Origin: Saccharothrix obliqua
GTDB taxonomy: Bacteria > Actinomycetota > Actinomycetes > Mycobacteriales > Pseudonocardiaceae
Direction: 5' to 3'
Length of the DNA: 64,000 bases
Assembly (NCBI RefSeq): GCF_019375475.1
Contig: NZ_JAHXGQ010000003.1
Coordinates: forward strand, 558,001 to 622,000
Position numbers and translations under genes: made by a program. This document shows positions 8,246 through 21,236 of the stretch, one piece after another. Within the stretch, counting starts at the first letter, position 1. Every line of letters starts with the position of its first letter. The notes below the pieces were generated by a model. It searched no databases. It was not told where the DNA came from and saw only the letters and a list, made by a program, of their open reading frames with translations.

Positions 8246-8989
8246 CTACCGCTGGGACTCCAGCAGCAACCGCATCGCCAGCTCCTGCAACTCGGGACCC
8301 GCCTTGTCCGGGCTGCCCGTGTCGAACGGCGGCTGCGGGTCGTACTCCAGCGCGAGCTGGACCGCCTTCGCCGTCGTGTCGTCGGTCAGCGCCGCCGCCA
8401 GGTAGAGCCCCATGTCGATGCCCGCCGACACGCCCGCCGCGGTGACGTACTTGCCGGACCGCACCCAGCGCTGCGGCACGTAGACCGCGCCCTTCTCGGC
8501 CAGCACGTCCTTGGCCGACCAGTACGTGGTGGCCTCGCGGCCGACCAGCAGACCGGCGTAGGCCAGGATGAGCGAGCCCGTGCACACCGACGTCGTCCAC
8601 GTGGTGTGCCGGTCGATGTGGCGGATCCAGCGCATGGTCGGCTCGTGCTCGACCACAGCCGTCCCCGCCGCACCGCTGCCGCCGGGCACCAGCAGCACGT
8701 CGAGCCGGTCCACGTCGTCGATCCGCAGATCCGCGATCAGCGCGCCGTGCCCGGTGTCGCCACGCACCTCACCACGCCGCCGCCCGATCAACTTCACCTC
8801 GGTGTTCGGCAGCCGCGACAGCACCTCGGCCGGCCCCACCGCGTCCAGCAAGGTCATCCGGTCGAAGACCAGCACCCCGATCCGCCGCTTGCGCCCACCG
8901 GCCACGCCGGCGCCCTCGGCGGCGACCCCGGTGGCGGCCAACACACCCGCCACCGCCGCGGCCTGCAAAACCTGCCTGCGTCCGTGCAC
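8246..8989 (-). CDS. DJ-1/PfpI (ThiJ) family protein with Tat-type signal
   Basis: Seen: 247 residues. The N-terminus HGRRQVLQAAAVAGVLAATG has a twin-Arg motif and hydrophobic stretch, indicating Tat export. The DJ-1 domain runs from RRIGVLVFDRMTLLDAVGPAEVL (GPAE carries the conserved acid) through VLLVPGGSGA to the nucleophile elbow TSVCTGSLILAYAGLL, with Cys near residue 143; the last strand holds VTAAGVSAGIDMGL. This subgroup resembles isonitrile hydratase and the amidase-like part of GlxA-type regulators. GTG at 8989 is chosen; TTG at 8995 is also possible. It follows the NRPS methyltransferase gene on the same strand after about 295 bp that contain a strong hairpin, so it is probably not part of that operon, though a late tailoring or resistance role cannot be excluded. 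Confidence 0.85.
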   Translation of the reverse strand: MHGRRQVLQAAAVAGVLAATGVAAEGAGVAGGRKRRIGVLVFDRMTLLDAVGPAEVLSRLPNTEVKLIGRRRGEVRGDTGHGALIADLRIDDVDRLDVLLVPGGSGAAGTAVVEHEPTMRWIRHIDRHTTWTTSVCTGSLILAYAGLLVGREATTYWSAKDVLAEKGAVYVPQRWVRSGKYVTAAGVSAGIDMGLYLAAALTDDTTAKAVQLALEYDPQPPFDTGSPDKAGPELQELAMRLLLESQR

Positions 8990-9176
8990 TTCCAACCCCC
9001 AGGAGTCGACAACACCGGTCAGGTTGTCGTGGGGGAGGCGGCCGTAGTTCCCGCGAGCACAAGGGAATTCTGCCTCGCCTGGACTCGGCGGGTCGCGCAC
9101 TCGTCCGGTGCCGACGGTGGTGCGCGTCGCGCCCGGTGCCCGACCCGTCCGAGGTCCGACCCGTCCGGCCCCGGGA

Positions 9177-9223
9177 GGCCGCGCGCGCCGCACTCCGACC
9201 GGCGGTCGGCGGCGCGCACGGCC
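9177..9223. terminator. Large nested hairpin after the NRPS operon
   Basis: GGCCG-GCGCGCCGC-type arms pair across a centre that is itself a palindrome (CCGACC-GGC-GGTCGG). It lies about 60 bases after the methyltransferase stop codon at 9285 on the minus strand and probably ends the NRPS transcript before the DJ-1 gene. The outer stem has one or two mismatches. Confidence 0.6.
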
Positions 9224-9284
9224 CGCCGCCGACCTGCGCCGGTGGACGAGCGTCGGAACAGGTCGGCGGGCGCGGGTTCCTCCG

Positions 9285-10283
9285 CTACCGCTTCCGGGCG
9301 ATGGTGAGCGATTGGCCGGGTGCGCTGCGCAACGGGTGCGTGGTGGTGTCGGCGAAACCCGCTCCGGCCAGCCACTCACCGATCTCCGCCGCGCCGTACA
9401 CCTGCCCGCCCTGGCCGTGGAACAGGTTGAGGCTGAACACGCGTGCGAACGCCTCCGCCGAAGGGTCCTCGGCGTGTTCGTCCAACTCCAGCAGGGCGAC
9501 CACCCCACCCGGCCGCAACGCCGCCGCGACCCGCCCGAGCAACACCCGGTTCGCCGCCGCGCCCCGTCCGTGGACGACGTTGAACAGCAGCACCGCGTCG
9601 TGGTCCGCACCCAGGTCGATCTCGTCGTAATCACCGGCCCGCAACGTGATCCGGTCCGCCAACCCCGCGTCGTCCACCGCACGGCGGCCGACCTCCAGGG
9701 CATCGGGCAGATCCACGACGGTCGCCCGCAGCGCCGGGTGTTCGGCACACAGCCGGATGGCGTACTTGGCGTGCCCGCCACCCAGGTCGAGCACACTCGC
9801 GCCGACCGGCACGAGGCCCGCGACCTCCGCACCCGTGGTGTCGGCGAGCCCGGACAGCATCCCCTGGAACCGGTGCAGCGTCTCGGGTCGCGCCGCCAGC
9901 CAGCCGTAGAAGTCCAGTGCCGGGCGGCCGGTGCGCAGCGACTCCTCCAACCCGTCCCACGACTCGAACAAGACCGCCGCCCAGAACTGGTCGACGTCGC
10001 GGTAACCGGGGCCCGACAGCCACCTCCGGGTCGGCTCGGTGTTGGCGTACCCGCCGTCGACGTGCTCCAGGTAGCCGAACGCCACCAGCGCCTCGGCCAG
10101 CAGCCCGGCCCCACGCGGGTCGACGTCGAGTTCGGCGGCCAGTTCGGGCGCGGGCAGTGGTCCGTTCACCAGCGCGCCGAACACGCCCAGCCGCAGGGCG
10201 GCGGCCATCGCCCGGTAGCCGGCGGCGGCGAGCAGGTCGGGGAACGAGGGCGGGCCGTCGCCCGGCTCCAGGTGCAGCGGCAT
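9285..10283 (-). CDS. SAM-dependent methyltransferase (O-methyltransferase fold) of the NRPS cluster
   Basis: Seen: 332 residues. The N-terminal half is the winged-helix dimerisation domain of O-methyltransferases (AMAAALRLGVFGALVNGPLP, LAEALVAFGYLEHVDGGY). The SAM site is VLDLGGGHAKYAIRLCAEHP near residue 167, followed by ATVVDLPDALEVG; the late part has LLFNVVHGRG and GGVVALLELDEH. Known relatives include plant-like O-methyltransferases and the SibL/SfmM2-type C-methyltransferases that act on 3-hydroxykynurenine or tyrosine in reductase-released NRPS pathways. Next to the KMO-like enzyme, methylation of a hydroxykynurenine-type unit is the natural inference; O- versus C-methylation is not decidable. 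Start ATG lies 2 bases after the preceding NRPS stop. Confidence 0.85.
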   Translation of the reverse strand: MPLHLEPGDGPPSFPDLLAAAGYRAMAAALRLGVFGALVNGPLPAPELAAELDVDPRGAGLLAEALVAFGYLEHVDGGYANTEPTRRWLSGPGYRDVDQFWAAVLFESWDGLEESLRTGRPALDFYGWLAARPETLHRFQGMLSGLADTTGAEVAGLVPVGASVLDLGGGHAKYAIRLCAEHPALRATVVDLPDALEVGRRAVDDAGLADRITLRAGDYDEIDLGADHDAVLLFNVVHGRGAAANRVLLGRVAAALRPGGVVALLELDEHAEDPSAEAFARVFSLNLFHGQGGQVYGAAEIGEWLAGAGFADTTTHPLRSAPGQSLTIARKR

Positions 10284-10284
10284 G

Positions 10285-13200
10285 TCAGGACCTCTCCGGT
10301 AGTGCGCCCACGCGGGCCAGGTAGTCGATGTGGCGGCCGATCATCTCGACGTCGGCGGGCGGGAACTCGACGCCGCACGCCGCCGCCGCGGTCCAGGTGG
10401 CCGTGCAGTCGAAGCGCGGCCGGGGCCGGCCGGTGGCGGTGAGGCCGAACGCCAGCGGGCCGAAGGCGCTGTCCGGGTTGTCCAGCATCAGCGACCGCCA
10501 CGCCGGGTAGTCCAGCACCCGCGTCGGGTACCCCTTGGCGGTCAGCACCTCGCCGAGCGCCGGGTAGGTCAGGCCGTCCTCCCGGTAGTAGTGGAAGTCC
10601 CCGCCCAGCAGCTCCGGCCGGGTGGCGATGCCCGCGATCGCGCCCGCGACCCGGTCCACCGGCACCATGTCGATGACGTCGGACGTCCGCGGCACGGCGC
10701 CGGTCTGCGCGCAGGTCGCGATCTGCCTGCTCAGGTACGACTCGGCCTTCGCGGTGCCGGTGGCCACGTCGCCGACGATCGCGGCGATCCGGTGGATCGA
10801 CACCGGTAGGCCCCGGTCACGTGCCAGGACGCCCATCATGTCGGCCACCCACTTGGTGGTGTTGTAGCCGGTGTCCAGGCCGGTCGGGTCGTCGGGCCGG
10901 TCGGTCTCGCGCACGACCACGCCGCCGTAGCCGGTGCCCAGGAACACGCCGAGCGTGGACACCAGGTGCAGTGGTTTGGTGGAGTGCTTCGTGGCCAGCC
11001 GGAGGATGTCCACGGTGCCGGACACGTGCTGCGGCATCATCAGGTGGTACGGGAGCACGAAGTTGAGCACCGCGCCGTTGTGGAACACGGCGTCCATGCT
11101 TTCCGCGAGCCGGTCGAACCCGTGCTGCCCGAGGCCGAGCAGCGGTTGCGACAGGTCGCCCACCACCGGCACCACCCGCGCCCACCGCTCCTCCGGCACG
11201 TCGAGCCGCGCGCGCCGCAGGTTCGCGCGCAGCCGGGCGCCGGCCGCGTCGGGCGACTCGGCCCGCACCAGGCAGTGCACCTCGGCGGTCGTGCGGGCCA
11301 GCAGCTCGGCGAGCAGGTGCGCGCCGAGGAACCCGGTCGCGCCGGTGAGCAGCACGCGCTCGGGCGGGCCGGTCCGCACCGGGTGCGTCGGCACGATGTC
11401 GTCCGGCGGTCGGGCGTCGGCACGCATCCGGTCCGCGCTGGGCAGCCCGGTCCGGTAGCGCTCGGCGAACGCGTGGTCCGACGCGGCGGCGGCCGTCACG
11501 ACCTCGGCCAGCTCGGCGAGGTCGGCCGTGCCGAACAACGCGCGCAGCGGCACCGTGACGCCGAGCAGCGAGCGCACCTTCGCCAGCACCGCCGCCGCGA
11601 TCAGCGAGTGGCCGCCCAGCCCGAAGAAAGAGTCGTGCCTGCCCACCAGCGGCACGTCCAGCACCTCCGACCAGACGTCCGCCAGCGCCCGTTCGACGGG
11701 CGTGCGCGGTGGCTCGTAGGGCGCGACCGCGATGTCCGGTTCGGGCAGCCGCGCCACGTCCACCTTGACGTGCGCGGTGAGCGGCAGCTCCGGCAGCACG
11801 ACCCGCGCGCCCGGCAGCATCGCCGCCGGCAGGTGCTCGGCGCAGAACGCCCGCAGCTCGGCCAGTTCCGGCGCGGTCGCGCCCGGTCGCGGCACGACGT
11901 ACGCCACCAGGGTCTCCGACTTGACCGCTACAGCCGCGTCCGCGAGGTCCGGGTGTTCGAGCAGCACGGCCCGCACCTCGCCCGGTTCGATCCGGTGGCC
12001 GCGCAGCTTCACCTGGTCGTCCACCCGGCCCAGGAACTCCAGGGCGCCGTCCGGCAGCAGCCGGACCAGGTCGCCGGTCCGGTACATCCGGCCGCTCGGC
12101 ACGGTGGGGTCGGGCAGGTACCGGGCGGCGGTGCGTGCCGGGTCGTTCCGGTAACCGCGAGCGGGTGCCGCGCCGCCGATGTGGAGCTGACCGGGCACGC
12201 CGACCGGTGTCGGCCGCAGGTCCTCGTCCAACACGTACGCGCGCACGCCGGGCAACGGCCTGCCGATCGGCAGCGTCGCCGCCCGACCATCCACTTCGGA
12301 CGCGTCGAGCGTGCGGTGCGCCGTCGCGCACACCGTGGCCTCGGTGGGGCCGTAGTGGTTGACCAGCTCCACGCCGGTGGCCTTCGCCCAGTCCGCGACG
12401 GTACGCGGCGGCACGGTCTCGCCGCCGATCATCATCATCCGCAGCGGCGTGTTCTCGACGGTCACGCCCGCCAGGTCGGCCACCCACCGCTTCCACAGCG
12501 GCGCGGGCGCGTCCACGGCGGTCAACGCGTGGTCGGCGCACAACCGCACCAACTCCGGCCCACCCACCGCGGCCGGTTCCGGGTGGACGACCACGGCCGC
12601 GCCCGCGCACCACGCCGGGAACACGATGCCCGCCGACGCGTCGAAGCTCAGCGGTGGCACCATCAGGACGCGTTGCCCCGGCCCGAACCCGTGCAGGTCC
12701 ACGAACGCCCGCGCCAGGTTCGCCAGGGTGTCGTGCTGCACCTGGACGCCCTTGGGCACGCCGGTCGACCCCGACGTGTAGATGATGTACGCCAACGCGT
12801 TGTCCGCCACCCGCACGGCGGGCGGCTCGGCGGCCTCCTCGGTGAACGCGGTGAGGGAGGTGTCCAGCAGCACACCGCGGTAGTCGCCGAACCGGTCACG
12901 CGCGCCGGGCGCGGCGACGACCACCGGCGCGCCGCAGTCGGCGAGCAGCCCCGCGAGCCGGGCGGGCGGGTGCGCCGGGTCCAGCGGCACGTACGCGCCG
13001 CCCGCCTTGAGGATGCCCAGCAACGCCACCAGCGCGTCCGGTCCCGCGCGCAGCGCGAGGCCGACCGGCGTCTCCGGGCCGACGCCCAGTTCCACCAGCA
13101 GGTGCGCGACCCGGTTGGCACGGCGGTCCAGCTCGGCGAACGTCAGCTCGGCGGCGGTCGCGCCGTCCGCGTCGAGCGCCAGCACGGCCGTCGTGCCGGG

Positions 13201-14673
13201 GTGCGCGGCGGCCTGCGCGGCGATCCGGCCCACCACGCCGGGCGCGGGTTCGACCGGCGGCCCGTTCAACGCCGCCGCGGCGGCCCGGTCCGCCGCCGTC
13301 GTGGTGTCCAGTTCGGACAGTCGCGCGTCCGGGTGGTCGGTGACCGCGGCGAGCGCGGCGAGCACCTGCTCGGCCAGGCGGGCGACGGTGTCCGGTTCGA
13401 ACAGGTCCGCGCTGTAGTCCAGGTTCGCGGGCCAGTCGCCGTCGGTCTCCCGCACGTGCAGCGTGAGGTCGAACCGGCTGGTGCCGCGGTCGACCGGCAG
13501 CGCGGTCGCGGGCAACCCGCCCCAGTCACCCGTGCCGCCGCCCCGGTTGAGCACCAGCATCACCTGGAACAGCGGGTGGTGGGCGAGGTCGCGGCGTGGC
13601 GCGACCCGCGCGGTCACCTCGTCGAAGCTCACCTCGGCGTGGTCCAGCGCGTCCACCGCCACGTCCCGCGCGCGGGCGAACAGCTCGGCCACCGTCGGGT
13701 CGCCGGACAGGTCCACCCGCAGCGCGGTCGTCGTGACGAACATGCCGACCGCGTTCTCCAGCTCCGGGAACGGCCGGTGCGTCGTCGGCGCGCCGACCAC
13801 CAGGTCGGTCACGCCCGCGCGGCGGCCCAGCACCACCGCGAACACCGCCAGCAGGCCCGCGAACGACGTGCAGCCGCGTGCCCTGGTCACCGCGGTGAAC
13901 CGGCGTGCCAGGTCGGCCGGGACCGTGAACCGGTGGCTCCCGCCCGCGACGGTGCGCCGCCGGTTGCGCGGCCGGTCCGCCGCGAGGTCCAGCACCTCGG
14001 GCGCGCCGGCCAGCCGGTCCGCCCAGTGGTCGAGCTGCCGCTGCCGCTCGCCGTCGCCCAGGCGGGTCGCCTGCCAGTGCGCGTAGTCCGGGAACTGCGC
14101 GGGCGCGGGTGGCAGCCCGCCGCCCGCGTAGTGGTCGCCGATCTCGCGGGCCACGACGGTCAGCGACAGGTCGTCGCACACGATGTGGTGGCCGACGACC
14201 AGCAGCACGTGGTCGTCCGGCGCGACCCGGACCAGCCGCACCCGCAGCAGGGGACCGGCGGCCAGGTCGAACGGCGCGTCGACGGCGGCGACCACCAGCT
14301 CGGCCAGGTCCCGGTCGCCGAGGTCGGTGGCGGTCACGTCGACCACCGCGTCCGGCGACACGACCTGCACGGGTGTGCCGTCGTCCTCCGCGATCCGGGT
14401 GCGCAGCGCCTCGTGCCGCGTGACGACGGCGGCCGTCGCCGCCCGCAGCCGCTCCTCGTCCACCTCGCCGTGCACGCGCATCGCGGCGAACATCGCGTAC
14501 GCGCCCGCGTCCAGACCAAGGCGGCCGGTCAGCCACAGGCCGCGCTGGTTGCCGGTCAGCGGCGCGGTCGCGCCCGCGGGTCGGCGCGGCACACCGCTCG
14601 GTGCGGCGCCGAGGCCGCGTTCGGCGAGCAGGCGCTCCAGCAGGCGGGCGCGGGCGTCGGACAGGTCGGTCAC
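10285..14673 (-). CDS. NRPS module C-A-T-R, terminal module with reductive release
   Basis: Seen: 1462 residues. Condensation domain about 40-460 with HHIVCDD near 162 (catalytic His kept, the usual final Gly replaced by Asp). Adenylation domain about 490-960, with YTSGSTGVPKG near 632 and NHYGPTEATVC. Carrier Ser in FFGLGGHSL near 1016. A thioester reductase starts near 1100: NAD(P) motif LTGATGFLGAHLL and active site YNTTK near 1268. By-eye specificity residues are D-A-G-A-M-G-H-V-C; the V-C ending is common in aromatic-activating domains, but there is no clear match. The R domain makes this the last module and predicts an aldehyde or alcohol product. GTG 14671-14673 overlaps the MFS stop (GTGA). 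Confidence 0.93.
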   Translation of the reverse strand: MTDLSDARARLLERLLAERGLGAAPSGVPRRPAGATAPLTGNQRGLWLTGRLGLDAGAYAMFAAMRVHGEVDEERLRAATAAVVTRHEALRTRIAEDDGTPVQVVSPDAVVDVTATDLGDRDLAELVVAAVDAPFDLAAGPLLRVRLVRVAPDDHVLLVVGHHIVCDDLSLTVVAREIGDHYAGGGLPPAPAQFPDYAHWQATRLGDGERQRQLDHWADRLAGAPEVLDLAADRPRNRRRTVAGGSHRFTVPADLARRFTAVTRARGCTSFAGLLAVFAVVLGRRAGVTDLVVGAPTTHRPFPELENAVGMFVTTTALRVDLSGDPTVAELFARARDVAVDALDHAEVSFDEVTARVAPRRDLAHHPLFQVMLVLNRGGGTGDWGGLPATALPVDRGTSRFDLTLHVRETDGDWPANLDYSADLFEPDTVARLAEQVLAALAAVTDHPDARLSELDTTTAADRAAAAALNGPPVEPAPGVVGRIAAQAAAHPGTTAVLALDADGATAAELTFAELDRRANRVAHLLVELGVGPETPVGLALRAGPDALVALLGILKAGGAYVPLDPAHPPARLAGLLADCGAPVVVAAPGARDRFGDYRGVLLDTSLTAFTEEAAEPPAVRVADNALAYIIYTSGSTGVPKGVQVQHDTLANLARAFVDLHGFGPGQRVLMVPPLSFDASAGIVFPAWCAGAAVVVHPEPAAVGGPELVRLCADHALTAVDAPAPLWKRWVADLAGVTVENTPLRMMMIGGETVPPRTVADWAKATGVELVNHYGPTEATVCATAHRTLDASEVDGRAATLPIGRPLPGVRAYVLDEDLRPTPVGVPGQLHIGGAAPARGYRNDPARTAARYLPDPTVPSGRMYRTGDLVRLLPDGALEFLGRVDDQVKLRGHRIEPGEVRAVLLEHPDLADAAVAVKSETLVAYVVPRPGATAPELAELRAFCAEHLPAAMLPGARVVLPELPLTAHVKVDVARLPEPDIAVAPYEPPRTPVERALADVWSEVLDVPLVGRHDSFFGLGGHSLIAAAVLAKVRSLLGVTVPLRALFGTADLAELAEVVTAAAASDHAFAERYRTGLPSADRMRADARPPDDIVPTHPVRTGPPERVLLTGATGFLGAHLLAELLARTTAEVHCLVRAESPDAAGARLRANLRRARLDVPEERWARVVPVVGDLSQPLLGLGQHGFDRLAESMDAVFHNGAVLNFVLPYHLMMPQHVSGTVDILRLATKHSTKPLHLVSTLGVFLGTGYGGVVVRETDRPDDPTGLDTGYNTTKWVADMMGVLARDRGLPVSIHRIAAIVGDVATGTAKAESYLSRQIATCAQTGAVPRTSDVIDMVPVDRVAGAIAGIATRPELLGGDFHYYREDGLTYPALGEVLTAKGYPTRVLDYPAWRSLMLDNPDSAFGPLAFGLTATGRPRPRFDCTATWTAAAACGVEFPPADVEMIGRHIDYLARVGALPERS

Positions 14674-15952
14674 GGGCTGGTCCTCTCCGGTGTGCCGGCC
14701 ACCGCGTCCGGCAGGTCGTCCACGGTCCGCAGCCGGGGCCGCGTCCAGGCGTACGCGGCCAGCGCGAGCATCAGCACGCCGGTCACGAGGAACACCAGGG
14801 CGATGCCCCGGCCGGGCCCGGTGCCGATCAACGCGCCCACCGACAACGCCAGCGGCCCGTCGGGCGTCATCAGGGGTTCCGCCACGCCGTCCGACAGGGG
14901 ACCGATCAGCAGGTACGCGACCGGCATCGCCGCGGTGCCGAGCATCCGCACCACGGCGAGCACCCGGCCGAGCACCGCCGGGTCGACCTTGGTCTGCAAC
15001 AGGGTGACGCAACTGGTGTTCATCAGCGGCAGCGTGGCCAGGAACGCGGGCGCGGCCAGGCCGATCAGCCACGGGGACGGCGCGAGGGAGTGCAGGACGA
15101 GGAACACCCCGCCCAGCGCGAGCCCGAGGTAGACGCCGAGGACGCGGCGCTTCGGGCCGCCCCACGCGCCCATCACCAGCCCGCTCGCGAACAGGCCGCC
15201 ACCACCGGCCGCCATCAGCACGCCCAGCGTGGCGGGGCCGGAGAAGGACAGGATCAGCGGCTGCACCAGGCCGCCCGCGACGGCGAACAGGAAGTTCCAC
15301 ACCCCGAACACCACGCAGAGCGCGAACAGGCCGGGCGCGCCGCGCAACCACCGCAGCCCCTCACCCGCCGCCGCCCGACCGCCACCGCCGCCACCACCGG
15401 TGACCGCGGGCAGCCTGGCGACGAGCAACGCGCCCACCGCGAACACCATCGAGACCACGTCGATCAGCAGCACGCCGGGCAACCCGACCAGGCCGAGCAA
15501 CGCGCCCGCCACCAGCGGAGCGGCGACCTGGACGCCCTGGGTGAGCTGCATCAGGCCGTTGACCCGGCCCAGGTGCTTCGGCGGCACCAGCGCGGGCACC
15601 AGCGCCTGGTAGGCGATCAGGTGGAACAGGTTGAGCGTGGCCGTGAGCGCCGCGGCGGCGTAGACCTGCCACACCGCCAACGCGCCCGCGCCGACCGACA
15701 CCAGCAGCAGCGCGGTGACCAACCCGCCACCCACGTCGGCGACCAGCATGATCCTCTTGCGGTCGTACCGGTCGGCCAGCGCGCCCGCGTACGGCGCGAG
15801 CAGGATGCCCGGCACCACGGCGCAGAACTGGATCAGCACGAACTGCGTGACCGAGCCCGTGCCCATGTACACCCACACGCCGAGCACGAACGCGGTGAGC
15901 GCGGAACCGATCACCGACACCAGCTGTCCGGCCCATACCACGGCGAACCGCT

Positions 15953-15956
<4 letters not shown>
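14670..15956 (-). CDS. MFS transporter, probable peptide exporter of the cluster
   Basis: Seen: 428 residues and about 12 membrane helices. The loop between helices 2 and 3, [16 protein letters not shown], is the MFS A-motif (G-x-L-x-D-R-x-x-R-K). The central loop has a run of glycines ([10 protein letters not shown]) separating the two halves. It resembles the enterobactin-exporter-like MFS_3 group ([16 protein letters not shown] near the start, [24 protein letters not shown]) often found inside NRPS operons. GTG at 15954-15956 overlaps the stop of the upstream NRPS gene and its own stop overlaps the next NRPS start, so its expression is locked to synthesis. It likely exports the product and gives self-protection. 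Confidence 0.88.
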
Positions 15957-19186
<3,230 letters not shown>

Positions 19187-19188
19187 GG

Positions 19189-19869
19189 TCAGCTCCCGGA
19201 CGTGGCGAGTCGGTCGGCGGCGGCGCGCACGTCGTCGCGCAGGTGCGTGGGCACGCGGTCGCCGAAGCGGCGCAGGTACGCGGCGAGCGTCACGTCGTCG
19301 TCGCGCAGGAAGGGGAAGTCGGTGGGCACCATGTTGCGGATGCCCAGCAGCGCCACGGGGCTGCGCAGCGGCCGGAAGTCCGGGTTCCACAGGCCGCCCT
19401 TGTCCGGCGGGCCGGGGTGGAACTCGCCGACCATCAGGCCGTGGTCGGTGTACTCGCGCTTCAGCAGCTCCTGCGCGCGGTCCACCACCGCCCAGTCGCC
19501 GCTGCCGGTCAGGTCCGGCAACAGCACCAGCACGGTCTTGAACTGCGCGACCGGTCCGGTGCGCGGCTCCAGCTCCAGGAACCAGTCCCGGTAGGCGAGC
19601 AGCAGGTCCGCCAGTTCCCGCGGCCCGGACGGCACACCGGGGTGCACCGACATGAAGAACAGGCCGCGCTGCAACGAGGTCGGCGTGTACGGGCACACGT
19701 CGCCGCGCCGCCCGAGGTCGGGGTGCGGTGACGACAGGTAGTCGCCCGCCCACTCGTACACGGCCCGCAACGCGGTCTCGTGCGCGGCGACCTCGTCCGG
19801 CAGCCGCTCGGCGGCGAAGTCCGCCGGTTCGACCAGCGGGTGGGTCGGCCGGGTCGGGTGGATCAGCAT
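19189..19869 (-). CDS. DUF6875-domain protein, unknown role in NRPS cluster
   Basis: Seen: 226 residues with no signal peptide or membrane segment. Recognisable blocks are [20 protein letters not shown] near 70-90, [11 protein letters not shown] near 120, an [21 protein letters not shown] segment and [15 protein letters not shown]. These match my memory of DUF6875, an uncharacterised family; that assignment needs a profile search. The conserved Cys, Tyr, His and Glu residues suggest an enzyme, and acceptance of a tailored aromatic unit is possible because the gene directly follows the KMO-like gene. Its ATG shares bases with the KMO stop (TGATG) and only 2 bases separate its stop from the next NRPS start. 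Confidence 0.7.
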   Translation of the reverse strand: MLIHPTRPTHPLVEPADFAAERLPDEVAAHETALRAVYEWAGDYLSSPHPDLGRRGDVCPYTPTSLQRGLFFMSVHPGVPSGPRELADLLLAYRDWFLELEPRTGPVAQFKTVLVLLPDLTGSGDWAVVDRAQELLKREYTDHGLMVGEFHPGPPDKGGLWNPDFRPLRSPVALLGIRNMVPTDFPFLRDDDVTLAAYLRRFGDRVPTHLRDDVRAAADRLATSGS

Positions 19870-21236
19870 CAGCTCACCTGCCTTCGGGCACGTCGGGTGC
19901 GGGACCGGCGGGCCAGTCCCGCGAGCGCCGCGCCGGCCAGCGCGGCGGTCACCCCGCCCAGCAGGCGGTCCTGGCGGCGCGCGCGGGCCAGGGCTTCGCC
20001 GTAGGGCACGGTGGTGTGCGTGATCAACGTGTAGAGCGGGACCCAGGACCGGGGGAAAGCCCGGTGCAGCACCAGGTCCGCCTTCTTGCGCGCGACGAAC
20101 AGCGGTGACCGCAGCTTGTCCCGCAGCTCCACGAAGTTCTGCTTGGACAGCTCGGCGAGCACGTCGGTGTGCGGACGTCGGGCCTGCTCGAACGCGGCCA
20201 GCGCGCCCGGCAGGTCGTCGGGGTGCGCGCCCAGGCACCGGTCCAGCACCGAGCAGTCCTCGAACGCCGCGTTCATGCCCTGCCCGAAGAACGGGTAGAC
20301 GGCGTGCGCGGCGTCGCCCAGCAGCACGGTGCCGCGCCCGTCGCCGGTCGGCACGTGCCACGGCGCGGTCCGGATGGTGACCAGGCTCGCCGGGCGGTGC
20401 GCGAGGAACTGCTCCACCACGTCCGGGACGAGCGCCGGCACGTCCGGGAACGCGCGGGCGAAGAAGTCGGCCACCCCGGCGTGCGTGTCCAGCCCCGCGA
20501 ACCCGTCCCGGCCCTCGAACGGCAGGAACACCGTGGCGGTGAGCGAGCCGTCCACGTTGGGGTGGGCCACGATCAGGCCGCGTTCGCCCGGCCACACGTG
20601 CAGCGCGTGCAGCGGGGTGCGTGGCCGCCCGTCGTCGCCGACGGGGATCAGCAGCTCCTTGTAGCCCCACTCCAGGAACTCCTGGTGCAACGTCATCCGC
20701 GTCCCGCGCCCGAGCTGGGCGCGCACCGCGGAGAACGCGCCGTCCGCGCCGATCACCAGCCGCGCCTCGTGCTCCACCACGCCCCGCGGGCCCTCGGCGG
20801 TGACGGCCGGTCGTTCCCGGTCGACGGCGACGACCCGGTGGCCCCAGTGGAACTCGACGCCCAGCCGCTCGGCCTCGTCCACCAGGACGACGTTCAGGTC
20901 GTGCCGGAACACCGAGTGCAGGACCTGGTCCTCCTCCGTGCCGTAGGGGTGGAAGCTCAGCGACCCGTCCGGCGCGTGCACGACCCGGCCGCGCATCGGG
21001 ACGGTGCCCGGCGCGATCCGGTCGAACAACCCGACCTCCCGGAGCGCCCGGACGCCGCGCTGCGACATGCCGAGGTTGATCGACCGACCCGCCTCGCGCG
21101 CGCCGGGCGTGCGCGGGTCGGCACGCCGCTCCAGCACGGTCACGCGGAACCCGCGCCGGGCCAGGTAGACCGACACCAGCGAACCGGCCAGCCCGGCGCC
21201 CACCACCACCGCGTCCGTCACGTGTTCATCCCCCAT
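19869..21236 (-). CDS. Kynurenine 3-monooxygenase-like FAD enzyme
   Basis: Seen: 455 residues. FAD fingerprint [20 protein letters not shown] (about 9-28), then [15 protein letters not shown] (kynurenine monooxygenase hallmark), the DG-type motif [12 protein letters not shown], and [21 protein letters not shown] near 305-325, which is nearly diagnostic of [13 protein letters not shown] segment is also KMO-like. The C-terminus is hydrophobic ([18 protein letters not shown]), as in membrane-associated KMO. Known reaction: L-kynurenine + O2 + NADPH to 3-hydroxykynurenine. No tryptophan dioxygenase or kynureninase is in the window, so kynurenine must come from elsewhere or the substrate may be carrier-bound or different. 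ATG overlaps the NRPS stop (TGATG). Confidence 0.88.
   Translation of the reverse strand: MGDEHVTDAVVVGAGLAGSLVSVYLARRGFRVTVLERRADPRTPGAREAGRSINLGMSQRGVRALREVGLFDRIAPGTVPMRGRVVHAPDGSLSFHPYGTEEDQVLHSVFRHDLNVVLVDEAERLGVEFHWGHRVVAVDRERPAVTAEGPRGVVEHEARLVIGADGAFSAVRAQLGRGTRMTLHQEFLEWGYKELLIPVGDDGRPRTPLHALHVWPGERGLIVAHPNVDGSLTATVFLPFEGRDGFAGLDTHAGVADFFARAFPDVPALVPDVVEQFLAHRPASLVTIRTAPWHVPTGDGRGTVLLGDAAHAVYPFFGQGMNAAFEDCSVLDRCLGAHPDDLPGALAAFEQARRPHTDVLAELSKQNFVELRDKLRSPLFVARKKADLVLHRAFPRSWVPLYTLITHTTVPYGEALARARRQDRLLGGVTAALAGAALAGLARRSRTRRARRQVS

Noticed and set aside
8246-8989. DJ-1/PfpI gene as the last member of the NRPS operon
   Set aside because: A gap of about 295 bp with a large nested hairpin separates it, whereas all confirmed operon genes overlap or nearly touch.
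10966-15132. Very long open frame antisense to the terminal NRPS gene (similar ones at 21461-24598 and 26995-30495, plus strand)
   Set aside because: Their translations are His/Arg/Gly-rich with no domains and they exactly mirror the third-base GC bias of the NRPS genes; they are shadow frames.
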